From Pseudomonas putida (GTDB taxonomy: Bacteria > Pseudomonadota > Gammaproteobacteria > Pseudomonadales > Pseudomonadaceae), in the NCBI RefSeq assembly GCF_028682635.1, contig NZ_JANHLK010000006.1:124001-188000 (forward strand): a stretch of DNA of 64,000 nt, given 5' to 3'. Below the pieces are notes generated by a model. It was not told the DNA's origin and did no database searches. It saw only the letters and a list, made by a program, of their open reading frames with translations. The position numbers were made by a program, and so were the translations under genes. Below, in pieces: positions 40,454 through 48,239 of the stretch (its first letter is position 1; the number at the start of each line of letters is the position of its first letter).

Positions 40454-42103
40454 ATGAACCTGCATCAGTTCGCCGAAACCCACGAAGTCACCAACCAGCC
40501 GCCCTCGCTGGACGGCGCCAACCTGTACCGCATCGATTTGCCGCTACAGGAATGGTCGCGGCGCTTCGGGGCCGGTTGGGCCGAATCGCGGATTGACGCA
40601 TACGGAGCGCTGGCCGGCGGACCATTGATGGAAGCTGGCTTTCTGGCCAACCAGAACAAACCGGTGTTCAGCAGCCATGACCGCTACGGTCATCGCATCG
40701 ACCTGGTGGAGTTTCATCCGGCCTATCACGAGTTGATGCGCACGGCGGTCGGCCATGGCCTGACTTCGTTGCCCTGGGCTCATCCGCAGGACGGTGCCCA
40801 TGTCGCCCGCGCCTCCATGACGTACTTGCACAGTCAGGCCGAAGCCGGCAGTGGCTGCCCGCTGACCATGACGTTTGCCAGTGTTCCGGCGATGCGCCTG
40901 CAACCGGACCTGGCAGATCAATGGCTGCCAAAGATTCTGTCCACCGAGTATGACCCGCGCAATGTCGGCATGGCCCACAAGGCCGGCGTCACCATCGGCA
41001 TGGCGATGACCGAGAAGCAAGGCGGCACCGATGTCCGCGCCAACACCACCAAGGCTTATCCCGTGGGCGCCAGCGGTCCGGGCCAGGCGTACGAACTGGT
41101 GGGGCACAAGTGGTTCTGTTCGGCGCCCATGTGCGATGCCTTCCTGACGCTGGCGCAGACGGACAAGGGGCTGACCTGTTTCCTGCTGCCGCGACATCGT
41201 CCGGACGATACGCGCAATCAGTTCTACATCCAGCGCCTGAAAAACAAACTCGGCAACTGCTCCAACGCTTCCAGCGAAGTGGAGTTTCGCGGTGCCCTGG
41301 CGTGGATGGTCGGTGAAGAGGGGCGCGGCGTGCCGACGATCATCGAGATGGTCGCCATGACCCGTTTCGATTGCATGGTCGGCTCAAGTTCGTTGATGCG
41401 CCAGGCACTGACCCAGGCCAGCCATCATTGCGCCCACCGCAGCGTTGGCGGCAAGTTGCTCAGCGAACAGCCCTTGATGCAGAACGTGCTGGCCGACCTG
41501 GCGCTGGAAAGCGAGGCCGCCCTGGCCTTGAGCCTGCGCATGGGCCAGGCGCTGGATCATCTGGAAAACGCACGGGAAGCGAAGTTCGCCCGGCTGGTGA
41601 CGGCGGTGGGCAAGTACTGGATCTGCAAACGCGCGCCGGCCATGATCAACGAAGCCGCCGAGTGCATGGGCGGCGCGGGATACGTCGAAGACAGCATCCT
41701 GCCACGCCTGTACCGCGAGGCGCCGGTGAACTCGACATGGGAAGGCTCCGGCAACGTGCAATGTCTCGATGTGCTGCGAGCCCTGTCCAAGGAGCCGGGT
41801 GTGCTCGATGCGCTGTTCAGCGAGTTGGGCGATGGTCATGGCGACAAACGCCTGGCCGCGCACATCAGCCAGCTGCAGAGCGCTTTCAAGGACACCAGCG
41901 ACATTCAGTACCGTGCGCGGCAATTGACCGAGGATATTGCGCTTGGGTTACAGGCCAAGCTGTTGCTGGAGGCGGGGAACGCGGCGGTGAGTGATGGGTT
42001 TATCGCCAGTCGTCTGAAGGGTGGCGGCCGGGTTTACGGTGGGTTGCCGCGAGGAGTGGATGTGGAGGCGATAGTCGCCCGGTCCACCCCGCAAGGATTC
42101 TGA
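40454..42103 (+). CDS. AidB-like acyl-CoA dehydrogenase
   Basis: A 549-residue flavoprotein aligned by eye with E. coli AidB: TNQPPSLDGANLY, CPLTMTFASVPA, GMAMTEKQGGTDVRANTT, GHKWFCSAPMCDAF, NKLGNCSNASSEVEF, AECMGGAGYVEDSILPRLYREAPVNSTWEGSGN. AidB binds DNA and FAD and has weak isovaleryl-CoA dehydrogenase activity; which role applies here is unclear. AAGGAG precedes the ATG. It follows ladS by 74 bases; the TetR-type gene I recall between them in P. aeruginosa is absent. Confidence 0.88.
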   Translation: MNLHQFAETHEVTNQPPSLDGANLYRIDLPLQEWSRRFGAGWAESRIDAYGALAGGPLMEAGFLANQNKPVFSSHDRYGHRIDLVEFHPAYHELMRTAVGHGLTSLPWAHPQDGAHVARASMTYLHSQAEAGSGCPLTMTFASVPAMRLQPDLADQWLPKILSTEYDPRNVGMAHKAGVTIGMAMTEKQGGTDVRANTTKAYPVGASGPGQAYELVGHKWFCSAPMCDAFLTLAQTDKGLTCFLLPRHRPDDTRNQFYIQRLKNKLGNCSNASSEVEFRGALAWMVGEEGRGVPTIIEMVAMTRFDCMVGSSSLMRQALTQASHHCAHRSVGGKLLSEQPLMQNVLADLALESEAALALSLRMGQALDHLENAREAKFARLVTAVGKYWICKRAPAMINEAAECMGGAGYVEDSILPRLYREAPVNSTWEGSGNVQCLDVLRALSKEPGVLDALFSELGDGHGDKRLAAHISQLQSAFKDTSDIQYRARQLTEDIALGLQAKLLLEAGNAAVSDGFIASRLKGGGRVYGGLPRGVDVEAIVARSTPQGF

Positions 42104-42132
42104 ACTCAGGTTCACGAACACTACAAAACCAT

Positions 42133-42222
42133 TGTGGGAGCGGGCTTGCTCGCGAAGGCGGACTGTCAGTCAACATCAATGTTGAATGGGACACCGCTTT
42201 CGCGAGCGAGCCCGCTCCCACA
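42133..42222. repeat. REP-type inverted repeat, family c
   Basis: Arms TGTGGGAGCGGGCTTGCTCG (from 42133) and CGAGCGAGCCCGCTCCCACA (to 42222; one mismatch, CGAGCGAG for CGAGCAAG). The spacer contains GTCAGTCAACATCAATGTTGA, itself partly palindromic. Between the AidB-like gene and amn. Confidence 0.88.
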
Positions 42223-42288
42223 GGGTTCCCGTGAAGCGACGATACAGGCAAGATGAAGGCCTGCAAGTCAGAACACAGGATGCTGATC

Positions 42289-43752
42289 GTGACCGAAGCT
42301 TTTATTGTCGTTCAAACCGCCGAGCAAGCTGTAGACCGGCTTGCGCTCTTGCACAATCGTGCAACCACCGCGCTGAACCAGGCGCTCAAGCGTTATCTCA
42401 AGGATCGTGTCGAGCCGGACGCCGAACAACGGGCGATGTTTCGTTATCCCGAACTGCGTCTGACCTACCACTGCCAGGGCGAAGTCCCGCAGACCACGCG
42501 CGCCTACGCCAAGGTCCAGTTGCCGGGCACCTACAGCGTCACCGTCACCCATCCCGCCGCGTTCCGTAAATACCTGCTGGAGCAGCTCGTGCCGTTGATG
42601 CACGACTTCACCGTGACCGTAGAGGTCGGTGTCAGCCAGCAGAACATTCCTTATCCGTACGTGGTCGAGCAGGGCGATGAGTTGGCCGGTTCCGGTGTCA
42701 CCGCCGCCGTGCTGGCGCGGGTGTTCCCGAGTACCGACCTGTCGGCGGCGACCGACGGTATTGCCGACGGTTTGTACGATTGGGAAAACACCGACCCGCT
42801 GCCATTGGCGCTGTTCGATGCCGCCCGGGTGGATTTTTCCCTGCGCCGCCTGGTGCATTACACCGGCAGCGACTGGCGGCATGTACAGCCGTGGATCCTG
42901 CTGACCAACTATCACCGATACGTCGACCAGTTCATCGTCCATGGCCTGGAGCAATTGCGCAACGACCCGCGCTTCGTGCGCATGGTGCTGCCGGGTAACG
43001 TGATCATCGAAAAGAGCATGGATCACGGCGAAGCCTCGGCGATTGCCGCTGGCGTGGTCTGGCATCGCTACCAGATGCCGGCCTACCACCTGATCGCCAC
43101 TGACGGTCACGGCGTGACCCTGGTCAATATCGGCGTCGGTCCGTCCAACGCCAAGAACATCACTGACCACCTGGCGGTGCTGCGTCCGCATTGCTGGCTG
43201 ATGATCGGCCACTGTGGTGGCCTGCGCCAGTCGCAGACCATTGGCGACTACGTGCTGGCTCACGCCTATATGCGCCGTGACGGCATTCTCGACCGGGTGG
43301 TGCCGCCGAACATTCCGATTCCGGCCTTGGCCGAAGTGCAGCTTGCGCTTCAGCAGGCAGCGGCCAACATCACCGGCGAGAAGGGCGACGAACTGAAAAA
43401 GCGCCTGCGCACCGGCACCGTACTGACTTACGACGATCGTAACTGGGAGCTGCGCTGGGCCCAGGAGCGGCCGCTGATCAACCTGTCCCGCGCGGTGGCG
43501 GTGGACATGGAAAGCGGCACGATCGCGGCCCAGGGTTATCGCTTGCGGGTACCTTACGGCACGCTGCTGTGCGTGTCGGACAAACCCCTGCACAGCGAGA
43601 TCAAGTTGCCAGGTTCGGCCAACGCCTTCTACGAACGCGCGGTCAGCCAGCACTTGAAAATCGGCATCGAAGCCGTGGATCTGCTGCGCACCGAGCTCAA
43701 CTCGTTGCACTCGCGCAAGCTGCGCAGCTTCGACGAGCCGCCATTCCGCTGA
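42289..43752 (+). CDS. amn: AMP nucleosidase
   Basis: A 487-residue enzyme that cleaves AMP to adenine and ribose 5-phosphate. The N-terminal AMN domain (about 5-175) has FRYPELRLTYHC and LPGTYSVTVTHPAAFR. The C-terminal nucleoside-phosphorylase-like domain shows IGVGPSNAKNITDHLAVLRPHCWLMIGHCGGLR and AVDMESGTIAAQGYRLRVPYGTLLCVSDKPLHSEIK. The start is uncertain: GTG at 42289 has AGGA 8 bases upstream and gives MTEAFIVVQTAEQA; ATGs at 42253 and 42280 add 12 or 3 residues. Confidence 0.92.
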   Translation: MTEAFIVVQTAEQAVDRLALLHNRATTALNQALKRYLKDRVEPDAEQRAMFRYPELRLTYHCQGEVPQTTRAYAKVQLPGTYSVTVTHPAAFRKYLLEQLVPLMHDFTVTVEVGVSQQNIPYPYVVEQGDELAGSGVTAAVLARVFPSTDLSAATDGIADGLYDWENTDPLPLALFDAARVDFSLRRLVHYTGSDWRHVQPWILLTNYHRYVDQFIVHGLEQLRNDPRFVRMVLPGNVIIEKSMDHGEASAIAAGVVWHRYQMPAYHLIATDGHGVTLVNIGVGPSNAKNITDHLAVLRPHCWLMIGHCGGLRQSQTIGDYVLAHAYMRRDGILDRVVPPNIPIPALAEVQLALQQAAANITGEKGDELKKRLRTGTVLTYDDRNWELRWAQERPLINLSRAVAVDMESGTIAAQGYRLRVPYGTLLCVSDKPLHSEIKLPGSANAFYERAVSQHLKIGIEAVDLLRTELNSLHSRKLRSFDEPPFR

Positions 43753-43768
43753 TTTGGCGATGGTCATT

Positions 43769-43807
43769 TAACGGTCGGGCTACTAGCATTGGCAGCCCTG
43801 ACCGTTA
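43769..43807 (+). other. Stem-loop between amn and rluE
   Basis: TAACGGTC-GGGCT (43769-43781) pairs with AGCCC-GACCGTTA (43794-43807, one bulge). No T-run follows. It ends 14 bases before the rluE start, so it could end amn transcription weakly or shield the rluE ribosome site. Confidence 0.5.
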
Positions 43808-43821
43808 GATGTTTGTCCGCC

Positions 43822-44457
43822 ATGTCCCGTCCGCCACGTCCTGTTTCCCGCCGCCCTGGCGCAAAGCCATCCCCCACAGCCCCGCGCCGTGTCGCCAAGG
43901 CGCCGCCGGCCGCGCCCAAGTTGATCCTGTTCAACAAGCCCTTCGATGTGCTGACGCAATTCAGCGATGCAGAAGGGCGCGCGACCCTCAAGGACTACAT
44001 CGACATTCCGGGGATCTACCCCGCCGGACGGCTGGACCGCGACAGCGAAGGCCTGCTGCTGCTGACCAACGACGGCCAATTGCAGGCGCGCATCGCCGAC
44101 CCGAAACACAAACTGGCCAAGACCTACTGGGTGCAGGTCGAAGGCGAGCCGAGCGCCGAGCAGTTGCAGCGCTTGCGTGACGGTGTCGAATTGAACGATG
44201 GCATGACCCTGCCTGCCGAGGCGCGGCAACTGGATGAGCCGCAGTTGTGGCCGCGCAACCCGCCGGTACGCTTTCGTAAAAGTGTGCCGACCTATTGGCT
44301 GGAGCTGGTGATTCGCGAAGGCCGCAACCGGCAGGTGCGCCGCATGACCGCGGCGGTCGGGTTGCCGACGTTGCGGCTGGTGCGGGTCAGGATCGGTGAC
44401 TGGTCGATCGAGGGGCTCGATCAGGGCCAGTGGAAAGAGGTGCCGGCGCGCTTATAA
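43822..44457 (+). CDS. rluE: 23S rRNA pseudouridine synthase RluE
   Basis: A 211-residue RsuA-family enzyme without the S4 domain: a basic Pro-rich start ([22 protein letters not shown]), then [14 protein letters not shown], the catalytic Asp in [28 protein letters not shown] and [28 protein letters not shown]. RluE modifies U2457 of 23S rRNA. The start at 43822 lies within a poor ribosome-site context. It converges on the DUF2788 gene with a 6-base overlap. Confidence 0.92.
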   Translation: MSRPPRPVSRRPGAKPSPTAPRRVAKAPPAAPKLILFNKPFDVLTQFSDAEGRATLKDYIDIPGIYPAGRLDRDSEGLLLLTNDGQLQARIADPKHKLAKTYWVQVEGEPSAEQLQRLRDGVELNDGMTLPAEARQLDEPQLWPRNPPVRFRKSVPTYWLELVIREGRNRQVRRMTAAVGLPTLRLVRVRIGDWSIEGLDQGQWKEVPARL

Positions 44458-44661
44458 AGTGCCAGTTTCGATCAGGCCGATCACCACGCTCTTGATGACG
44501 AATGCCGCCACGCCAAGCCCCAGCACGAAAAACAGGATGAACGAGCCGAACCGCCCGGCCTTGGACTTCTTCGCCAGATCCCAGACGATGAAACCCATGA
44601 AAATGATCAGGATGCTGACCAGGCCGGTCATCATCCACTCTTCAAAAACTGCAGGATCCAT
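44452..44661 (-). CDS. DUF2788 small membrane protein
   Basis: A 69-residue protein with two membrane helices: [16 protein letters not shown] and [21 protein letters not shown], with a basic connector KKSKAGRFG. The N-terminus [13 protein letters not shown] is the DUF2788 pattern. Function unknown. The start at 44661 is chosen over one 51 bases upstream that adds Arg/Ala-rich sequence. Its last codons overlap the end of rluE on the other strand. Confidence 0.82.
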   Translation of the reverse strand: MDPAVFEEWMMTGLVSILIIFMGFIVWDLAKKSKAGRFGSFILFFVLGLGVAAFVIKSVVIGLIETGTL

Positions 44662-44774
44662 TGAACATCTCCGCGCGGGCGAGGCTGAAAGGGCGCGCGG
44701 AGTATACGCCAATGGACATTGGCTGGGAGTTGACCTGCGGCAGTGTGTCGCAGCTATTCGTCGCCTGTGCTGGC

Positions 44775-44853
44775 CCCTTCGCTGGCAAGCCAGCTCCTAC
44801 AATGAATCTCCAGCGCAAATGAAACCCTGTAGGAGCTGGCTTGCCAGCGAAGG
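44775..44853. repeat. REP-type inverted repeat, family d
   Basis: Arms CCTTCGCTGGCAAGCCAGCT (from 44775) and AGCTGGCTTGCCAGCGAAGG (to 44853), extended by CCTAC/GTAGG. It sits beyond the Lrp gene end, between two minus-strand genes. Only copy of this arm type in the window. Confidence 0.9.
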
Positions 44854-44858
44854 CGTCC

Positions 44859-45338
44859 TCAACTGCGCAGATGGGTCAAAGGCAATTCGGTGCTATTCAA
44901 CACCTGGTTCAACACAAAACTCGAACGCACACTGGTCACCCCCTCAATCCGTGTCAGGTGCCCCAGCAGCAATTTCTGATAATGGTCCATGTCCGGCACC
45001 ACCACCTTGAGTTGGTAATCGGCATCCATCCCGGTCACCAGGCTGCATTCCAGTACCTGCGGCAAGGTGCGGATGGCGGCTTCGAAGTTTTCGAAGCGCT
45101 CCGGCGTGTGCCGGTCCATGCCGATCAGTACGTACGCCGTCAGGCTCAAGCCGAGCATTTTGCGGTCGAGCAGGGCCACCTGGCGGGTAATGTAGCCATC
45201 GTCCTCCAGTTGCTTGACCCGCCGAGAGCAGGGTGAAGGCGACAGGCCGATGCGTTCGGCCAGCTCCTGGTTGGAAATGCGCGCGTCACGCTGCAATTCA
45301 GCCAGAATGCTCAGGTCGTATCGGTCGAGTTTGCTCAT
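44859..45338 (-). CDS. Lrp/AsnC family transcriptional regulator
   Basis: A 159-residue regulator: an N-terminal winged helix-turn-helix (LDRYDLSILAELQRDARISNQELAERIGLSPSPCSRRVKQLEDDGYI, about 3-50) and a C-terminal RAM ligand-binding domain (VLECSLVTGMDADYQLKVVV). The target and ligand are not shown. The start MSKLDRYDLS is the family start. The gene faces away from an unexplained 435-base region that may contain its operator; TTGCGCAA (45393-45400) there is a palindrome of the kind such proteins can bind. Confidence 0.9.
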   Translation of the reverse strand: MSKLDRYDLSILAELQRDARISNQELAERIGLSPSPCSRRVKQLEDDGYITRQVALLDRKMLGLSLTAYVLIGMDRHTPERFENFEAAIRTLPQVLECSLVTGMDADYQLKVVVPDMDHYQKLLLGHLTRIEGVTSVRSSFVLNQVLNSTELPLTHLRS

Positions 45339-45773
45339 CAAACGGTCCCTTGTCATAACTATTGCGACAGATTATCTATCCGGGGTTAAAAATTGCGCAA
45401 GTGATGTTTATTTCAGCAATCTTCGCAATCCTCTGCCGGTGCTCCAGGCCTATTCTTATCACCAGAATCACTGCTCGGACAAACAGTCCAATGCGGCCCG
45501 CCGAATCAGGCCCGCCGCGGTCGCCACCCCCACAGGGGATGTGCTGGCCCCCGAGCTGCACACTGTCCAGAAGACGGCGTGAGGTGAGCCGACGTCAAAA
45601 GCGTCGAGCACGGACGAAGTTCTCAAGGGGAGGCCGACGGGTCTCCCCTTTTTCTTGCGCGCCATTTGCCGCCCGCCCTCAATAAATAAGTTGCGCGACT
45701 GATAACCTGTTGCAGAACCGGCCTGTGCATTTCCAGTCTTACGTACAGGCCCTGACCCGCATTGAGGAAAAGC
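45339..45773. other. Gene-free region with leader-like structure
   Basis: 435 bases with no convincing gene. It contains a TTGCGCAA palindrome (45393-45400), a GC-rich stretch with small hairpins (CCCC-ACA-GGGG at 45527-45537; CGACG..CGTCG at 45590-45606), and an intrinsic terminator (45627-45653). One frame reads SDKQSNAARRIRP ... TVQKTA and stops at 45582, but has no start codon or ribosome site. It may be a leader or small RNA ahead of the DUF6515 gene. Confidence 0.45.
45627..45653 (+). terminator. Orphan intrinsic terminator
   Basis: GGGGAG (45627-45632) pairs with CTCCCC (45643-45648), followed by TTTTTC. No annotated plus-strand gene precedes it, so it must end an untranslated transcript or attenuate the DUF6515 gene 120 bases downstream. 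Confidence 0.75.
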
Positions 45774-46709
45774 ATGAGATCGCGCATCTGGCGTTTGGCC
45801 GGTGTTGGTTTGTTATGTGTCAGTGTCAGCGCGCAATCGTTGGCCGACCAGCCGCAAAACCGCGGCCCTGATGGCGGACAACACGGGGGCGGCGGACATC
45901 AGGACAACGGCCAGAATCAAAATCCGCACAACAATAGCCAAGGGCAAAACCATCCAGCGCCGGATTACAACAGCCGGGTGCGCTCGCCGCCACCACCGCC
46001 GCAACTGCCGGCCAATGACCTGCCCATCCAGCCTCGACCGGACACGGTACAACAGACTCAGCCGCCGCGGCGTGGTTACTATCAGGACGAGCCGCGGCGC
46101 AACGATACCAACCAGCACTGGAATGGCTACATAGGCGCACCGTCCAATGACAGTAACCATTGGCAGGGTCGCCCCAGTGGCCACGGCAATGGATGGGGCC
46201 CCGGCCCGCAATATCGTCCGGGGCACGTGATCGACCGCTTCCCCGACCGCGACTACCGAGTGCCCTATGGGGGCCGGGATTACTACTACTCCGGCGGCTA
46301 CTGGTATCGCCCGCAAGGTCCGCGTTATGTGGTGGTGCAGCCGCCGCGCGGGATTCGCATCCAGTATCTGCCCGATTACGCCCGTGAAGTCTGGATCGGT
46401 GGATCGTTGCTGTTCCTGGCGGCGGGGTCCTATTACGCCTATCAGGAAAGCACTCAGGATTACGTGGTGGTCGAGCCGCCCGGCCAACCGTTGGCGAGTG
46501 GCAATGGCTACGATGTGGAGGCCTATCCGGCCAGCGGCCAGTCACCGGAGCAGGTCAACCAGGATGGCTACGATTGCTACCGCTGGGCGGTCGAGCAGAG
46601 TGGTTTTGACCCGCGGGTCGATACTTATCAACCGGACCCGACGGTGGTGCAGACCTACCGCCAGGCCCAGGGCGGATGCCTGAGCAGTCGCGGTTATGGG
46701 GTTCAGTAG
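45774..46709 (+). CDS. Exported DUF6515-type protein with low-complexity N-terminus
   Basis: A 311-residue protein with a signal peptide ending QSLA. Residues about 27-160 are Gln/Asn/Gly/His/Pro-rich (HGGGGHQDNGQNQNPHNN, PPPPPQLP). The C-terminal half has RPGHVIDRFPDRDYRVPYGGRDYYYSGGYWYRP, a hydrophobic stretch GGSLLFLAAGSYYAYQ, and YDCYRWAVEQSGFDP, which I associate with DUF6515. Function unknown; probably envelope-located. GAGGA lies before the ATG at 45774. Confidence 0.78.
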   Translation: MRSRIWRLAGVGLLCVSVSAQSLADQPQNRGPDGGQHGGGGHQDNGQNQNPHNNSQGQNHPAPDYNSRVRSPPPPPQLPANDLPIQPRPDTVQQTQPPRRGYYQDEPRRNDTNQHWNGYIGAPSNDSNHWQGRPSGHGNGWGPGPQYRPGHVIDRFPDRDYRVPYGGRDYYYSGGYWYRPQGPRYVVVQPPRGIRIQYLPDYAREVWIGGSLLFLAAGSYYAYQESTQDYVVVEPPGQPLASGNGYDVEAYPASGQSPEQVNQDGYDCYRWAVEQSGFDPRVDTYQPDPTVVQTYRQAQGGCLSSRGYGVQ

Positions 46710-46710
46710 C

Positions 46711-46804
46711 AGCTACAAGCTACAAGCTACAAGCTACAAGCTTCAAGCAACAAGCTACAAGTCAGCGCTAAGCCTTCATCTTGTAGCTTCAAGCTTGGAG
46801 CTTG
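46711..46804. repeat. CTACAAG tandem repeats with facing inverted copy
   Basis: About six tandem 8-base units of AGCTACAA (some AGCTTCAA or AGCAACAA) at 46711-46761, then the reverse complement CTTGTAGCTTCAAGCTTGGAGCTTG at 46780-46804. Together they can form a long hairpin between convergent genes. The right part is inside the coding end of the CDF gene. Confidence 0.85.
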
Positions 46805-47681
46805 AAACTGCCTTTATCGGATCCGCGTGCACCAGCACTTCGGCCCGCGGGTAGGCGGCATGAATTGCATCGGCGGCCTGATCGCTGATGCCGTGGGCAA
46901 CTGACAGGGTCAGCTCCCCCGGCAACTCCAGGTGCAACTGCACAAACCATTGGTTGCCGGAAATCCTTGTCCGCAAATCATGGGCACCCAACACCCCCGG
47001 CACGCTGCAGGCCAGTTCCAGCATGTGCTGGCTGACATCCGGCGGCAGCTCTTCGTCCATCAACACGGCAAAACTTTCCCTGGCAATCGTGATCGCGCTC
47101 CAGAGGATGTACGCGGCAATCCCCAGGCCGAACCAGGGGTCGACCCGATGCCAGCCAAACCCGGCGAGCACCAGCGCCACCAGGATGCTGCCATTGAGCA
47201 GCATGTCCGAACGGTAATGCAGGGAGTCGGCGCGCACGGCGTTGGAACCGGTGGCCTTGACTACTCGATGCTGCAACATCAGCAGCGCCAGGGTCAGGCC
47301 CAGCGAAAACACGATCACGCCGATGCTGATCCACGGTGCACCCACCGGTTCCGGATGCTTGAGCCGGTCCACTGCCTGTAGCGCAATCAACACCGCACTG
47401 CCGCCAATGAACAGCGCCTGGGCCATGCCTGCCAGCGACTCGGCCTTGCCATGTCCGTAACGATGGTCGTCATCGGCCGGGCGCAAGGCGTAGTGCACCG
47501 CCAGCAAGTTGAGCAGCGAGGTTACGCCGTCGAGTGCCGAGTCGGTCAACCCGGCGAGCATGCTCACCGACCCGCTCAGCCACCAGGCGATGGCTTTGGC
47601 GACGATCAGCGTGCAGGCCACCGCCACCGAGGCGCGGGTCGCCAGCCGCAGCAGGCGGGCATGTTCGTCGCTGGAGATCAT
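46776..47681 (-). CDS. Cation diffusion facilitator (CDF) family transporter
   Basis: A 301-residue FieF-like exporter with six membrane helices. The first metal-site half is LTDSALDGV (helix 2), the second HYRSDMLLNGS (helix 5, HxxxD). A cytoplasmic C-terminal domain (about 205-285) has HDLRTRISGNQWFVQLHLELPG. It exports divalent metal such as Zn, Fe or Mn by proton antiport. The last nine or so residues (SSSKLEATR) are encoded by the adjacent repeat. It follows the lipoprotein gene by 29 bases. Confidence 0.9.
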   Translation of the reverse strand: MISSDEHARLLRLATRASVAVACTLIVAKAIAWWLSGSVSMLAGLTDSALDGVTSLLNLLAVHYALRPADDDHRYGHGKAESLAGMAQALFIGGSAVLIALQAVDRLKHPEPVGAPWISIGVIVFSLGLTLALLMLQHRVVKATGSNAVRADSLHYRSDMLLNGSILVALVLAGFGWHRVDPWFGLGIAAYILWSAITIARESFAVLMDEELPPDVSQHMLELACSVPGVLGAHDLRTRISGNQWFVQLHLELPGELTLSVAHGISDQAADAIHAAYPRAEVLVHADPIKAVSSSKLEATR

Positions 47682-47710
47682 GGGTGCGGATGTTCCTTGT
47701 CGTGCCCCGA

Positions 47711-48130
47711 TTACGCGGCGGGTTGCAGGCCGAACATGGCCAGTTGCTGGGCGCTGCCCTTGGACTGGATCAGGCGTGGATCGTCCAGCGGCAAGCTGCG
47801 GCCCAGTTCACGCTGCAGAATAGACTGCAACTTGAGGTTATCGACCTTGCCGTCCGCGCCAATGGCGTCCTTGAGTTTTTCCGGATCGACCTGGGCCGTC
47901 TTGCCCGGTTCGAAGTAGATCGCACCCGTGGCGAAGTCCACGGCAAACGCGATCAGGCCGGGGATGATGTAGAACAGCAGGCCCACGGCATCGAGCACGG
48001 CAATGGCCGGGTCGATCTTGCCATCGATCTGGCCACGACGATCCGGATAGAAGATCGAACCGCAGGCAGTCAGTTGGGTCAGCAGGGTCGCGACCAGAAC
48101 GCCGCCGATCAGGCGAAAGGGAACACGCAT
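47711..48130 (-). CDS. Small lipoprotein upstream of CDF gene
   Basis: A 139-residue lipoprotein: signal sequence VPFRLIGGVLVATLLTQ and lipobox LTAC. The mature start GSIFYPDRRGQIDGKIDPAIAVLDAVGLLFYIIPGLIAFAVDFATGAIYF has a hydrophobic hairpin like small YceK-type envelope proteins. The rest (KLKDAIGADGKVDNLKLQSILQRELGRSLPLDD) looks soluble. Function unknown; such proteins are sometimes mislabelled in databases. AGGAG precedes the ATG at 48130. It is probably in an operon with the CDF gene. Confidence 0.78.
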   Translation of the reverse strand: MRVPFRLIGGVLVATLLTQLTACGSIFYPDRRGQIDGKIDPAIAVLDAVGLLFYIIPGLIAFAVDFATGAIYFEPGKTAQVDPEKLKDAIGADGKVDNLKLQSILQRELGRSLPLDDPRLIQSKGSAQQLAMFGLQPAA

Positions 48131-48239
48131 ATGAAATCTCCTGGGTAATCTCAAAACGAAGCGTCGTCGATATGAATTAGGACCGCAACGAACACTGGGC
48201 AGTTCGCCGTTATACTCGCGCCTCTGTTTGGGAGCCAGC

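Noticed and set aside
45214..45582. A plus-strand frame opposite the Lrp gene, ending in TVQKTA
   Set aside because: Its first half is antisense to a clear regulator gene and the second half lacks a start codon; kept only as part of the unexplained region.
46711..46761. Tandem CTACAAG repeats considered as CRISPR or VNTR array
   Set aside because: Units are 8 bases with no spacers, and no cas genes are present; treated as simple repeat DNA.
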